Origin: Chara braunii
Lineage: Eukaryota; Streptophyta; Charophyceae; Charales; Characeae
Direction of reading: 5' to 3'
NCBI GenBank assembly: GCA_003427395.1
Contig: BFEA01000043.1
Location: 3,075,704 to 3,100,534, forward strand
Length of the DNA: 24,831 nucleotides
In this document: positions 1-11,209 of the stretch, one piece after another
How the letters are laid out: each line of letters begins with the position of its first letter
Position numbering within the stretch: position 1 is the stretch's first letter
Position numbers and translations under genes: made by a program
Notes under the pieces: model-generated
Database searches by the model: none
Seen by the model: the letters and a program-made list of their open reading frames with translations, nothing else
Told to the model about the DNA's origin: nothing

Positions 1-307
1 TAATAACAATATATAATAGGTGATAAGAGGAGCGAGGCTCCGAGAAGCCTGCCTTATCACCGTAATAATATATACTAGGCGATAAGAGGAGCGAGGCTCT
101 AAGAAGTCTGCCTTATCGCCATAATAACAATATATAATAGGTGATAAGAGTGAGCGAGGCTTCGAGAAGCCTACCTTATCACCATAATAATAAGAACTAG
201 GTGATAAGAATGAGCGAGGCTCCGAGAAGCCTGCCTTATCACCATCTGACCTGATCTAATGCAAGACGATAGATAGGAAGAGCAAGGCCCTCGAGGCCTG
301 CCCTATC
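1..307. repeat. Tandem array of ~60-bp hairpin-forming units
   Basis: Five units are visible and the array probably continues beyond the left edge. Units 1-4 share a 9-bp outer stem around GATAAG/CTTATC (19-27/53-61, 78-86/112-120, 140-148/175-183, 200-208/235-243). Inside it is a 5-bp inner stem AGGCT/AGCCT with a 6-base loop (35-39/46-50 in unit 1). Spacers between units are AT-rich (taataa-like). A fifth, diverged unit keeps both stems (272-277/302-307 and 285-289/295-299). Pairs change together between units: T-A to C-G in the unit 2 outer stem, and A-T to G-C (outer) plus T-A to C-G (inner) in unit 5. A further hairpin, GGTAGAT/ATCTACC, sits at 335-341/350-356. No coding frame was recognised. 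Confidence 0.85.
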
Positions 308-356
308 ACAAACAGACACCAGTAAAAAGGGATGGGTAGATACCGAGTGATCTACC

Positions 357-1560
357 ATACTATTACTAATTTCGCGATAGACAGGGAACGGTGAAGGCTC
401 TGAGAAGAGATGAATCCATTATTAACAAACCGTTTCCTGATTCTACTGAGGTGGAGGTAGAAGGAATGTGACCCTGTGTGACATGTCCTGCTACCTTAAC
501 CTATTGATTGATGTCAATCTTATGATTCTATTCCATATGAGGTGGATAATATTTTGTCTATGTATGTCTGAAGGGGGAAGTTTTGGCGACGTTAGCTCGA
601 TATTTCTCTTCCTTCAGACGACTATCCCTAGAAAATCAATCTGATAAGAGGCTAGAGAGGCTACCTAGAGGGAGTTATATCTATGTAGTATTATTCTCCA
701 CTAGAATGAAGTTCGCTATATTGAACTTTAGATGGGATCATGTCGATGGCAAAGAGGTGTTGAGACCGTATTAGTTTGTGCGTGATTGCAGGTCATCCTG
801 ATGAAGGAGACTCATTATGAGTCTATACAAGACTACATGTTGTTGCCTTATGGTAACAGGCTCGTTATCCAACTCAACCCTCGCTCACCCTCTACACCCA
901 CACATTGCATCAACCTTTGCACCAAATGACATTTCTGTTTCGGGTCATTGTCTAAAGGGTCTGTATTTGGTCAAAAAGAGGTCCTTGAGTGACTAAGTCG
1001 AAAGGGGAATGTCTGGCTAAAAGGATTGAAAGCGTAAGTGTGATGTGTGTGAAAGTGAATGAACGGTTGACTCTGCTAGGATTGTGTAATGTGATTGACT
1101 CTTGTTTGCAGATCAGTAAAACGACCAGCCACATGCTATTCACGGCAACCCACTGAGAGACTTATGCTATCCAGGGCCTTGATCCAGATGTTCCATCAGT
1201 GCACGATTGGTTTGAATACCCAACCTTGTGTGTTTTTTTATTGTTAGGAAGATTATGAATATTGCTAAGGCGACGAGCCTTATTCATTTCATTTCATTTC
1301 ATCTATACATGTTTGAAAGGTCAATGACCTATGTTTCCTTGATGAATTCAGATTGTTATTGCGAATGTGTTAAGTCATGTATGAATGCTATGTTTAAAGG
1401 GTTTTTCATAAAGAGATATATCGAATGAACTTAATCACTAGGTAGGATGGGTATGTGTTTTATGAGCAGCCTCTGATAATTTAAGTACTGAGAAGGATCC
1501 TGCTTTGAAACTGGGATAGGTTATGCGTCATACATATTAAAACTAATTATAGGCCAAGTG
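357..1560. other. No recognisable gene
   Basis: Only short open frames (60-70 codons) occur here, on either strand, and none resembles a known family. The sequence at 385-400 still shows a faint echo of the left array (a gaaggctctgagaag-like stretch). A short ATTTC-type run lies near 1284-1303. I see no transposase, reverse transcriptase or RNA gene. Confidence 0.6.
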
Positions 1561-1569
1561 TAGTATGCG

Positions 1570-1997
1570 CGAATGTTCGTCAATCGAGTCAACCTGATTT
1601 GTAAGTCGGTCCGGGAGATCAGCGCCCCGATGCCCGACGCGTATACGGGTCAGTCGTAGGAGTTCAACCCCGCGTATGCTACGGCGATCGAGCAAACGCC
1701 CCCGGTTGGCTTACCTCTGCGATTGCAAGTAAAAGTCTTCGCATGTGAGTCAGTAGCTCAGCAGGGATACGCCCACCTAAGGGATGGTGACAGCTCCCGC
1801 GGGTGGAGGTGAGTTGTACCTAGCGGGATCTTTGTCCTTTCGCAGGGAGCCGCGAGAGGTATAGCTGGCGCGCATGGTCGGAGTTGGTCTTTGGCTGAAA
1901 CACTTCTTGAACTCCTGCATGATACGACCGTGTTGGTCTTTGGCTGAAATACTTGTAGAACTCCTGCATGATACGACCGTGAGGTTCAACACCAAAA
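1570..1997 (-). repeat. Dispersed repeat, copy A (inverted)
   Basis: The reverse complement of this stretch matches the two + strand copies at 7494-7800 and 8955-9420 in the same order. It has a GGTGTTGAAC-like start (1984-1993), a CAGGAGT box, a GTCACCATCCCTTAGG box (about 1780-1796), then a GCAGAGGTAAG/GGGCGTTTGCTCG segment (about 1690-1725). It is the most diverged copy. It also carries a private 49-bp tandem duplication (1884-1932 and 1933-1981) covering the CAGGAGT box. The family is unknown; an LTR or a non-autonomous element is possible. Confidence 0.6.
1884..1981. repeat. 49-bp tandem duplication
   Basis: Two adjacent 49-base copies begin ttggtctttggctgaaa and end atacgaccgtg. They differ at only a few positions, so the duplication looks recent. 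It lies inside dispersed-repeat copy A. Confidence 0.95.
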
Positions 1998-2400
1998 TTA
2001 CTTTACGCCTGGGTGTGGGACCGTCGCGCCCGAAACTGCGATACCAAAACTCATGTCATTTTCTTCATCCCTTCTCTTATTTATTATATCTTAAAGGAAA
2101 AAGTGGTCCTTGCATTACGCTTCCCCGGGCCCACGAGAAACCGCGGGTGGAATTCCCTACACGGTGCCACGAGTGAAGTGGGAGGAACCGGAACACAGTG
2201 GTAGGCGCGCCAACGGGGGGCCCATCACGAGGTCCCGCAGTGCTCCGTGGTTGTGGGTACAATACTCAACATGCGTGTACTGCGTGTTTTCTTTTGCACG
2301 GTCGTCCGTCGGCAGGTTTCATTTGCAGGCCAGGTGGGCATGCATTTTCCGACACCGACAATCGAGCGGTGGGTCGAAACGAGTTACTGCATCAGCGCGT
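1998..2400. other. No recognisable gene
   Basis: GC-rich sequence with several overlapping open frames of 60-100 codons in multiple frames, as expected from low stop-codon density. None shows a recognisable domain. Confidence 0.5.
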
Positions 2401-2828
2401 TCGGTGTAGAGGGCGATGGGGCTGAGCGCTGTGCACTGGTCGAGAGGGAGGTGGTAGGGGCTAGGAAGATGGCGCCTGCAAGCTGGAGGTAGGGCAATGG
2501 AGTTGGGCACTGTGCGCAGGTGGAGAGGAAGGTGCTGGGGGGTAGAAGGATGATGCCTGCACGCGGCAGGTTGGATGCCTGGGGAAGTTGCATGTGTGGA
2601 GGATCGAAAGGGAAGTTGCCTAAGAACATGAGAGGAAGGGAGGTGAGAGGGTGATTGTCGAGATGGAAGATGGAGGGTGGAGGAGGGCAACGGATGGATA
2701 ATGACCAACGACGGGAGAAGAGGTGGGAGGAGGAGCACGTACGATGACATCGGAGAAGATCATGGGGAGGGTGACAACAATGATGATTGGTGAGGTGAAC
2801 ATCATAAAGGGACTCCAGGACCTTTAAT

Positions 2829-2830
<2 letters not shown>

Positions 2831-2897
<67 letters not shown>

Positions 2898-2929
2898 GTG
2901 TGTGTGTGTGCGTGTGTGTGTGTGTGTGG
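2831..2929. repeat. (CT)n followed by (GT)n microsatellite
   Basis: About 63 bases of CT dinucleotide run directly into a GT tract interrupted by single cg and tt steps. Confidence 0.97.
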
Positions 2930-3442
2930 AAACATTGAGGCCAAGAGGATGAAAGGGAAATGATCAGAGATGAAGTGAGGAGGAGAGCGACGGATGGAGA
3001 AGGTCGAACGGCGGGAAAAGTGGGAGGGGGAGCGCACGGTCACACCGAAGAAGATCATGGCAACGGTGACGAGAGTGATTATAGGTGAGGCCGAGAGGAT
3101 GAAGGGAGAATGATGGGAGATGAAGTGAGCAGGAGAGCGACTAATGGGGAAGGGTGAACGGTTGGAGGAGGAGCACAGTTGGAGGAGGAGAAATGGGTGT
3201 GCAACGACAACCATGAAGCTCATAGTGACGCCGAACAAGCTCATGGCAACCATGACGAGGACGATGATGGGGAAAGACGATGATGATAGACGAGGAGGGC
3301 GATGCAGGTCGTGATGGATGATCCGAATAAGGAGGACGAGGAAGGAGGACAGAGGAGGACAACGGAGGAGAACGTGGGAGTCTGGGAGGAGGACGAACGC
3401 AGCAGGAGGAGAAGAAACGAGTGGGCGACGCCAACCATGACT

Positions 3443-3445
<3 letters not shown>

Positions 3446-3510
<65 letters not shown>
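3446..3510. repeat. (CT)n microsatellite
   Basis: About 62 bases of uninterrupted CT dinucleotide. Imperfect CT-rich sequence continues to about 3630. Confidence 0.97.
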
Positions 3511-3511
<1 letters not shown>

Positions 3512-4030
3512 TCTCGCTCACTCCCTTTCTCTTTCTCTCTCTTTTTGTTTGTTGAAACACTGAAACAGTGAGGCCTCTCTCGATCTGTCCTTCTCTCTCT
3601 CCTTCACACTCTTTCTCTCTCTTTCTGTTTTTTCAAAACGGTGAGGTAAAGAGGATCAACAGAGTATGGTGGGAGCATGATCACCGACAAGGACGAGGGA
3701 GGGAGGAGGATAGTGATGGATATAGAAGGGAGGAGCACAGCAGGAGGAGAACAAACCGATGTGTGACATAGCAACGATGACCACAACAATAACGGGGGAG
3801 GAGGCTCACGACAGGTGAGGAGGGCAGAGGAGAAGGATAGAGCGGGATCAGCCAAGAGGATTAATGGAGAATGACGGGAGATGAAGTGAGTAGGAGGGTG
3901 ATGGATGGAGAAGGGTGAATGGGGGGAGATGAGGTGCCAAGTGGAGCCAGGAGGAGGACGAGAAAGGGCGTGAGAGAGGTAACGGTGGTAGAATGAGCAC
4001 GAGGAGGGAAACGTGTTTAACGATCGTGAA

Positions 4031-5070
4031 GCAAACGAGGGCGAAACAACATCTGAGCCGTAGATAACGAAAACAGAAGATGGTTTTCTAGGGGGACTGT
4101 TTCAAGTTCTTCTTTGTTTCCGTTTTTTTTTTTTTTTTTTTTTTTTTTTTGGCCATGATACTTAGTTTATGGACGACCTATTATGTTATGCTAGAGTTGG
4201 AACAGATCACATTTATCTATCATATCAATGATGATTTGGCAGTACGACCCATATGTACATGCAGCAGCACGGCCAAAAATGGATGGGAATAGGGAGCATT
4301 CATTACACAAAGGTTCGAACTTATGGGTTACAAATAATGACGTTTTTTTTGTAACACCACTGCCTATAAGGAAGAGGAGTGCAAATGGACAACATCAAGC
4401 AAATGATCACTCTAATTAAGTACTTAACAACAACAACAAAGATGGGAATAAGACTCGATCATTAGAATAAAAGAAAGCAACCAAGGGATCCTGAATGGAG
4501 GAAGGAGGAGAATGAGAAGTAAATCGTGAATTTTTTAATGTCTTTTTTTTCTTTTTTTTTCTCTCTTGTGTGTGAGGGGGCGGCGAGGTCACTTCCCCAC
4601 AACCTGATGGCCAACTCAGTTTGATCCCATTTACACATGCACCTCGACCTTCGTCTCCCCTTTCCCTCTTCCTCTCTCTCCTTCCCTCTTGAGGATCACC
4701 GCGTCGCCACAACAGGGTCACTTGTTTCAATAGTATCATTTTCTTAATGGTATACAACCTCTGTTTCGACCTTACCATGGCCGAGGAACGAGATAGAGGT
4801 GTCGATACTCTCTTTTCATAGGAATCGTGCATACTATTTTCATTATTATTTAGCATTTAACCAAATTCTCTAATTTATCATTTTTATAATTTTTTCATTT
4901 TATATTTTTCATCATTCATCCCTTTACCATAATTATTCGTCCTCATTAATTTGACGATTTTATCATCTCTCGTATCATTTATATCTTAGCATTTTTTTTA
5001 GTTGTCTGCGTTGTGTTACTTACCTTCATCAGACGTATGTACAGGAAGGGGTAGAGAAATTCATTCAACG
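4031..5070. other. No recognisable gene; poly(T) tract
   Basis: AT-rich sequence with a long poly(T) run at about 4121-4150 and T-rich patches near 4540-4560. Open frames are short and unrecognised. Confidence 0.6.
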
Positions 5071-5071
5071 A

Positions 5072-5323
5072 CTGCCTAAAGGTAGGCCCTAGATGGCGCA
5101 TGACAAAACGTAGGTTGTAGATTGACACCACCCAAAGATAGGTTGTAGATTGAGGTTGCCCAAAATGCAAGTTATAGATTGAGGTCAGCTAGAGGTAACT
5201 TATAAATGGTCGATGATCAAAGGTAGGTTATTGATAGCGGTTGTTCAAAGGTAGATTATAGATCGTGGTTGCCCAAACATAGCCTATAGATAGCGGCTGC
5301 CCAAAATTAGGTTAAAGATGGTT
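5072..5323. repeat. 28-bp degenerate minisatellite, nine units
   Basis: Units start at 5072, 5100, 5128, 5156, 5185, 5213, 5241, 5269 and 5297. The consensus is close to ttgcccaaaggtaggttata followed by gattgagg; only unit 4 is 29 bases. Units differ from each other substantially, so the array is old. All six frames contain stops. Confidence 0.9.
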
Positions 5324-6305
5324 GTTATCCGATTAACGTATATGAAAACTTTGAAGTAGTTTGTTTTATTTTATTTATTTTTTTGTATTTTGTTTAAGAC
5401 GATGGCTATTCAAAACTACAACAACTATGTAAATGTTGAATACTAGCAAATTCGTTAACCTTCTCTCTTGTGAAGCAGTGGTTGCCGCCTACTAGTGGGT
5501 GCTTGACATAAAAATGTTGTTATTTTTTTTTAAAGTGTGTACAACAATTTGTGTGTGCATGTATGTACATGTTGGCTATCCGTACATGAATTTTTCGCAG
5601 AATTGACACAACAAAAGAATAGATATGAGGTCCCAAGCAAGATACCTCATTTCTTCATCCATAAAGTAATATACACAATCAAAATCATAGAAAAGTAGGG
5701 AAAAAAAACCAAAATAACCCCAATAGGACAATCAATACCATACACACACACACACACACATGCGCATCCCGTGGGTCTATGGCATTTACCTGAGTGAACT
5801 CAGCTTTGAGATGAAGTAGAACCCACCCCCCTCTCATATGGTTCTCCTAACCCCCCCAACGCTACCCTGACACTAGTGTCCTATCTACTCGGAGGGCCTG
5901 ACTCCAACACCAAAGTGCAACTTCGGATCCCCCGTCGATGTTGAAGATCAAAGTAGCAATTTGCAGTCCGTAGATACATAATGGCTACCTCCATCATGCT
6001 CGCCTACTTGAGGGAGGCCGTAAAGTCTCCAGGTGTCTCCCTTAGGTCAGATTTCAAGTGCGAGTGCCTCTCACTGTCGCCTCTCCAAAATTGTCGCACA
6101 AATTCTTCTCAAAGTGTCTCGCTACTCTCAAGGAACCTAGTCAGGTTCATTGTTGACCCAACATGACCTAGCCAGGTGGGGGCAATTTCCCTTAACCATG
6201 ATGCCCCACTTCCCTAAACTTTTCAGCCCTAACCCTACGTGGTAGCCCTCCCACTTATGTTAGGGTTGGAGCGTCAAAGTCTACTCTCGCCTGTAAATGA
6301 AATCC
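5324..6305. other. No recognisable gene; (CA)n microsatellite
   Basis: AT-rich to 5740, then a short (CA)n tract at about 5741-5760, then mixed-composition sequence. If the element at 6319-6678 is a minus-strand LTR, this stretch would be its internal region. No gag or pol motif is visible. Confidence 0.5.
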
Positions 6306-6309
6306 GTTA

Positions 6310-6576
6310 TGATACCAATGCTATGACCCTCGCCAATTTCGAAGTACAAGTTCATAACAAAGCACAATGTCATCCATCTACAAAAAAAAATGAGTGCACT
6401 TGAGAGGAGAGAGAGAGGAAGAAGAAGAAGAAGAAAGAAAGAAAAATAATAAGATATACACCGGCAAAGACCAATGATAATCGCCCTTGTTCTCGCTAAC
6501 AATTATCCTCATTTTTTTCTCCTCCCCTCTTTATTCAAACAATTAATAATAATAATAAAATAATAATAATAAAATA

Positions 6577-6611
<35 letters not shown>

Positions 6612-6678
6612 TTATAACAATAATGAATAGTGGAACTATAATAAATATATGGACTTTTCTCTTATTGTAGACCTAACA
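6310..6678 (-). mobile_element. Possible LTR plus primer-binding-like site
   Basis: On the minus strand, a candidate LTR starts TGTTAG at 6678 and ends CA at 6319. It is followed after one base by TGGTATCA (6317-6310). TGGTATCA is the first part of the initiator-tRNA-Met primer-binding site used by many plant LTR retrotransposons; the match then breaks down (TAACGG instead of GAGCC). The 360-base candidate LTR contains the (AAT)n run at 6540-6612. I found no second LTR or target duplication, so this is a tentative remnant. Confidence 0.35.
6540..6612. repeat. (AAT)n microsatellite
   Basis: AAT/ATA trinucleotide run with a few single-base interruptions. Confidence 0.95.
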
Positions 6679-7490
6679 TGAGGTCCACCATAGTTATGGT
6701 CACCCTTCTCCTTCCTCTTCATGAAGGTCAAGGCTATGGCAAACTACTAGGGCCTTGCCCTGATGTGCACAAGACAACGCAAAGCAACTATAACTGCTTG
6801 CACTCGGGCCGCCATCCCTGACTCTGACTCCAAGTTTTTTGGTGTAGTTCTACCCCAATGGGGCCTTCCAGATGCAATGCCCACCAAGGAGATGAACATG
6901 GCGTCCACTATAGCCAGGTAGGTACCCTTGGCGCTCCCCTACCCTAGTCTCCTTCATCCTCCTCCTCCAATCTGAGCTCCTCCATAATAGCCAAGGTGGG
7001 GAGTTGGGTGTCCTTCTTCCCCACACAATGTTGTACACTAGCGTTGCTTCTCCAGCGCTTCAACAGCGTGACTTCCAAACCTGCACGCAACAAATGAGAA
7101 GGAACACTTCGCCCCTCCTGGAGATATAGTGGCCTACTTGTCTCGTGGGCGGTCAGTTTGAGGCTGTGCGGCTTCCAAGCAACCGGTACGTCCTCTCTTT
7201 CGGAGGGAAACATCATTGCAGACTCTAATATTGCTAGTACAGGCCCTAGACTCCGACTATTTGAACTGGTAATCGCCTAGACCTAGCCTACAACTACGGG
7301 GCCTCTAAAAATATCAATTTTTGCCTTTTTTTGCTCGACCTTGAGTACCAGACACATCTACTGCTACTTGGTGTGGTACAGACCAACCTTCTACTTAAGT
7401 GTTTTTTCCCACAGCTCTAAGTGTCGCGGGCTTACTTCAGCCACTTGAGTGTTTTCCCCGCTGCAACCCTCAAAGTCACGGCCACAGGTA
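6679..7490. other. No recognisable gene
   Basis: Mixed-composition sequence. The open frames (up to 90 codons, minus strand) show no recognisable domain. Confidence 0.5.
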
Positions 7491-7493
7491 AGT

Positions 7494-7800
7494 ATTGGTG
7501 TCGAACGCATCGGCTCCCCCCTTTTTCATACTAGGCGTGAGAGCCCTCCCGGCCATGTCACGCAGGAGTCAAAGAAAACAAAAGAAGAGACTTGGAGACA
7601 ACGCGTAAGTATTACCATAAACCTCATCGGCGGTTTGCGGTTGTGTTGCCACCATGCCGCTCTAGTCGAGTTCGCCGGCCATACTTATCGCAGTTCCCTA
7701 CGACATGATAGGTTCCCGCGAGGCATAACTTACCTTCCCTAAGGGGCTGTCACCACCCTTAGGGGCGTATCCCTACCGAGTTATTGTGCACATGCACACA
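7494..7800 (+). repeat. Dispersed repeat, copy B
   Basis: Begins TTGGTGTCGAACGCATCGG and contains CATGTCACGCAGGAGT (7554-7569). Its 40-base block at 7741-7780 differs from copy C (9191-9230) at one position. Spacing between the two blocks is 187 bases here and 189 in copy C, so the copies are collinear. Similarity fades after about 7800. Copies B and C lie in the same orientation 1.45 kb apart, as the LTRs of a small non-autonomous element would, but no boundaries are clear. Confidence 0.7.
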
Positions 7801-8954
7801 CACTGACTTTTTTTTTTCCCCAGAAGTTTCACTTCTGTCTACTAGAGGAGGTGATATGAGCATGCCCCTACAATAGACCTATGGCAGAACGCTCTTGTCT
7901 ATTGGTGGGGAGAAATAACTTCTAGAAAACGGGTCCAGCGACGCATGAACATCTTGAATAAAGCACATTGGACCCCACACACACACACGCTTGGAGTTAT
8001 GTATAGCGAATATGAACAAATATAAATACAACATAATCACTACCTTCCCCGATGACATCAACTAACAAAGTACGAGTTGCACACCCATACCCTCATGGTA
8101 AATCGATTACGGCGGTTCACTGCCGAGTAGTAAAACTCGACCCTAAATGAATCTCGTTGCTTTACTTTGCGGACGTCTAAACAGCGCTCGAACCAATGAG
8201 CCTCAACTCGTTTTTTTTAAGGTAAATTCTTTTAAACTACTAGTAGATCTGAGCCTATTTTTGTCGAGCCTAAATTTCACTGCGCTCCGAGTTTTGTCGA
8301 GACTGGTCCCACTCCATTCTCTTTCTAGTACTCTCACGGGAAAAAAAAATAAAAAACTTGCGGCCGTGAAGCTAAAAAACAAACGACCTCGTTGGTAGGG
8401 GAATAATAAGGGAGGGACCCCACATGATGGCGACAAACTGATTTGGAATTCGTCGACTTCCAGGCGACTGCCCACCGCCGATGGAAATGACGAAACAGAG
8501 GGGACCCCACCGCGGTCGGGAAATGTTGCTTTCATGACACCCTCGGTTACCTAAGAAGAAATCTCCAGAATGGTTTTCCTTTTTGGGAAAGGTTGGGGCC
8601 TAGAGGCCTATTCCAGGTCCCTTACCGGTGGTTTAATGGAAAGTTGGTTGTAGATACTGTGCGACCGTGCAAATTTTTCCATACGGCAGAAATGGGTATG
8701 CGGGCAGCACACTCTCCCAGTCCCGGGTTCGAGGTCATTCCCCGCCTGTGTTGCAATACGGACGACCAGTGTTTCCGAAAACGGTTGTAAAAAAACGGTT
8801 CATCATCCCGAAGGCATAGAGTTGCTAACACCATACCCGTTCTCTTCCATACCCATCCTCTGCAGCATCATCAACACCCGAAACACATATGCCTTGTTCC
8901 CATCACCGTGGGTCGTGAAGCACACAACCTCCCCGTCTCAACGTGCTCGCTTAC
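7801..8954. other. No recognisable gene
   Basis: Short open frames only. A CCCGGGTTCGAG motif at about 8722-8733 resembles a Pol III B box, but no tRNA cloverleaf can be built around it. The stretch lies between repeat copies B and C and could be the inside of that element. Confidence 0.5.
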
Positions 8955-9420
8955 GTTGTCGAGCGCATCGGCCCTCGCACGAAAACGAGGGTCCTCCCGA
9001 CCATGTCACGCAGGAGTTTATCTAAAAACATCATCAAGAGACAACTCGGGAACGACGCATAACTTTCCGCGAACCGTCGAGACGAACGCGGTTGCATCGC
9101 TCCTTCTCCGCTCTAACCGGGTGCGCCAGCTATACATCCCGCGGTCCCCTGCGACAGGACGGGTTCCCCCGGGCATAAGCTTGCTTCTCTAAGGGGTTGT
9201 CACCACCCTTAGGGGCGTATCCCTACCGAGCTACCGACCCACGTGCGTAAGCGTTTATATGCAATTGCAGAGGTAGGTCAGCCAAGGGCGTTTGCTCGTT
9301 CCCCGTAGTATAGATACGTTTGGTTAACGCCAAGTGAACCCGATCGCCGTCCGTTCCTAGGGCACTGATCTTCTAGGTACGAAGCGGACGTCGATCGACT
9401 AGGACTGCCTCAACCAAGCG
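8955..9420 (+). repeat. Dispersed repeat, copy C
   Basis: Longest + strand copy. It has GTCGAGCGCATCGG (8959-8972), CATGTCACGCAGGAGT (9002-9017) and the 40-base block at 9191-9230. Beyond that, GCAGAGGTAGGTC and GGGCGTTTGCTCG (about 9268-9300) match the reverse complement of copy A. This copy shows that the shared unit is at least 400 bases long. Confidence 0.7.
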
Positions 9421-10780
9421 TGAAACCTCAACTTTAATCCTAGTCTTTTTAACATACAATCAAAAGAAAGTTATAACAATCATGCATAGTTACATTGAAA
9501 GGAATCGACTGTAGTCGATAGAATGATATGTCCAATTTAAAATAATAATTAAAAGAAACAAAATCTTCATTTGATACATCCAATGTCGCAAGATAAAAAA
9601 AATAATATGACCGCCTCAGATCGAACTCCACAAAACAATCATACAACCGCCAATGAGATGTTGTTTTTTCGACAATAGCATAGATGTCGCCGACAAGGTA
9701 ATCGACTGCCTTAGTTTTGACTTGATGAGACGCGTTGTCAAAGTTATTCATTTTACCTACCGCCGACTCAAAATTTGACACGCTCACACCTGTCTCCATA
9801 CTTTCTCAATCTTATTGGATGACAAGCTACTTGATCAGGGGCATTGCTTAAAGTGTTGCATACCTCTTCTTTTAGGAAGTGGTATGGGGTACTCCTTCTC
9901 CTCGCCCGAGCATAAAACTCGGATCTCAGAAGTCGGGCCGTCTCCACCGAATCGGCAAAGTACCCCCCCGTAGAACGGTCCACTCTGGGTCGATAACCGG
10001 GCCGACTCCTGAAGCGACGAACCCCCGCCCCAGATGCTTCCTGGAGAGAAAACATGTGTCCACTACAAGTAACTTTCAATTGTTCCCATTTTTCCTAAGT
10101 TCAGGGTAACTTAAGCAAAGGAAAATCAAAAGGGATAAAGAATGAGAATCATTTGGACACGTATAGGCAGATAAGGTCATTCGGAATAGAAGCGGTCAAT
10201 CCTCGGGAAAAGTTAAATTCATTATGTTTTGATTCTCTTTCTGTTTTCAAAATTCTTTTTCTTACGGCACCCATCGATTATCCTTCAGAAATAGCAAGCA
10301 AGTTCGTCCAACTCACTAACGAAAGGAAAATGGTAAGGAGGCGAAAATTCTCCGTCATTTTATCAAATAGTATTTTGTCTCACTTTTATACATAGTCTTT
10401 TTACTCACCTGCACACCACGCAGACAACACAAGCAAAAGAAGACAAGCAAAGTCTCACTACTCACGTCAGACCCACCTTTTCACTCATGCATGACGCCCA
10501 CAACCCCACTCAACCTTTTCTCCTGAACATTCAAAGCAAATGGGTCAAGCAATGTGTGGGTGCACACAGGTGTGAGGGGACTATGAGTCGTCCACTGACC
10601 TTGAGTGGAGTGGTGCCGAAGGAGCGCCCTGGCTCACTCAAGAAAACCAACCAACAAGCCGTATATGCCGCCGAAAGTTGTAGTCTCAAGGAAAATTATG
10701 TTCAAACCACCTCTCATTTGCACGCCTCATCCTCGGTAACCCAAGCGTGAAAACACAGAGCCGCACACGTCCCAGAATAA
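9421..10780. other. No recognisable gene
   Basis: Two adjacent minus-strand open frames (about 10079-9768 and 9799-9449; 103 and 116 codons) overlap slightly in different frames and could be a decayed coding segment. I recognise no motif in either. A 6-bp hairpin TCCACT/AGTGGA lies at 10591-10596/10604-10609. Confidence 0.45.
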
Positions 10781-10799
10781 CACTCAGTCTGGTACCGCG

Positions 10800-11065
10800 T
10801 TTGTCCTAATTGGTTCCAAGCGGTCCCAGATGGTCCCACGCAGTTCTAGGTGATCCCATGCTGTCAAACACTTCGTCGAATGACTATTGAGTCGAAAACC
10901 GTTTCCGCCACACTTCTCAAAAAAATAAAATCAATGCCGAATCTCAAAATCGTCTGCGTCGAGACAGCCGCAAATGACAGCCCGCGTCCCACGTCAGTCC
11001 CAACTGAATCCAGGCAGTCCCAAGTAGTCCAGTCCCACTGCCGCAAGTGTTGGGTAGTCCCAACT
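10800..11065. repeat. Degenerate GGTCCCA / AGTCCCA short repeats
   Basis: GGTCCCA-like heptamers recur every 10-15 bases at 10811-10860. AGTCCCA-like heptamers recur at 10995-11062, ending in a 6-bp hairpin GTTGGG/CCCAAC (11049-11054/11059-11064). The block between (10861-10990) shows nothing recognisable. Confidence 0.55.
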
Positions 11066-11209
11066 ACAAAACATTTATCTCATATGCCGCATAAAAAAAT
11101 AAACCTGCTTGTCGCGCTCAGATTTCGTACCGTCACATGTCGTCAACCGCCACCATGTCACTATGCTGCTGCCGTACACACCAATGGTAGCAGACCTTCA
11201 CCAAGAAAG

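Larger units (their letters stand above)
2411..4030. repeat. Purine-rich degenerate repeat block with (CT)n inserts
   Basis: The + strand is dominated by GGAGGAG, GATGAAG and GAAGATCATGG motifs. Two adjacent 81-bp copies start at 2411 and 2492. A longer unit (gaggatgaaggg... gatgaagtgag... ggatggagaagg) recurs at about 2940-3016, 3091-3166 and 3850-3926. An accompanying GAAGATCATGG/GTGACGA segment is found at 2752-2790, 3046-3080 and 3225-3260. Pure (CT)n tracts interrupt the block at about 2831-2893 and 3446-3508. Long open frames on the minus strand here are Ser/Pro/His-rich translations of the repeat and not credible genes. Confidence 0.75.

Noticed and set aside
1-307. CRISPR-like array (regular repeats with spacers)
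   Set aside because: The repeats are not constant, the spacers resemble each other, and the context is eukaryotic. It is a hairpin-unit tandem repeat.
2319-3560. Long minus-strand open frames up to 289 codons, rich in Ser, Pro and His
   Set aside because: They are translations of purine-rich repeats and (CT)n tracts. Several frames are open at once and no domain is visible.
8700-8760. tRNA-like segment with CCCGGGTTCGAG
   Set aside because: The T-arm does not close with a matching stem and no acceptor or anticodon arm can be built.
9449-10079. Overlapping minus-strand frames with a possible splice donor between them
   Set aside because: No family resemblance. The donor-like AGGTATG is too short a motif to support an intron call.
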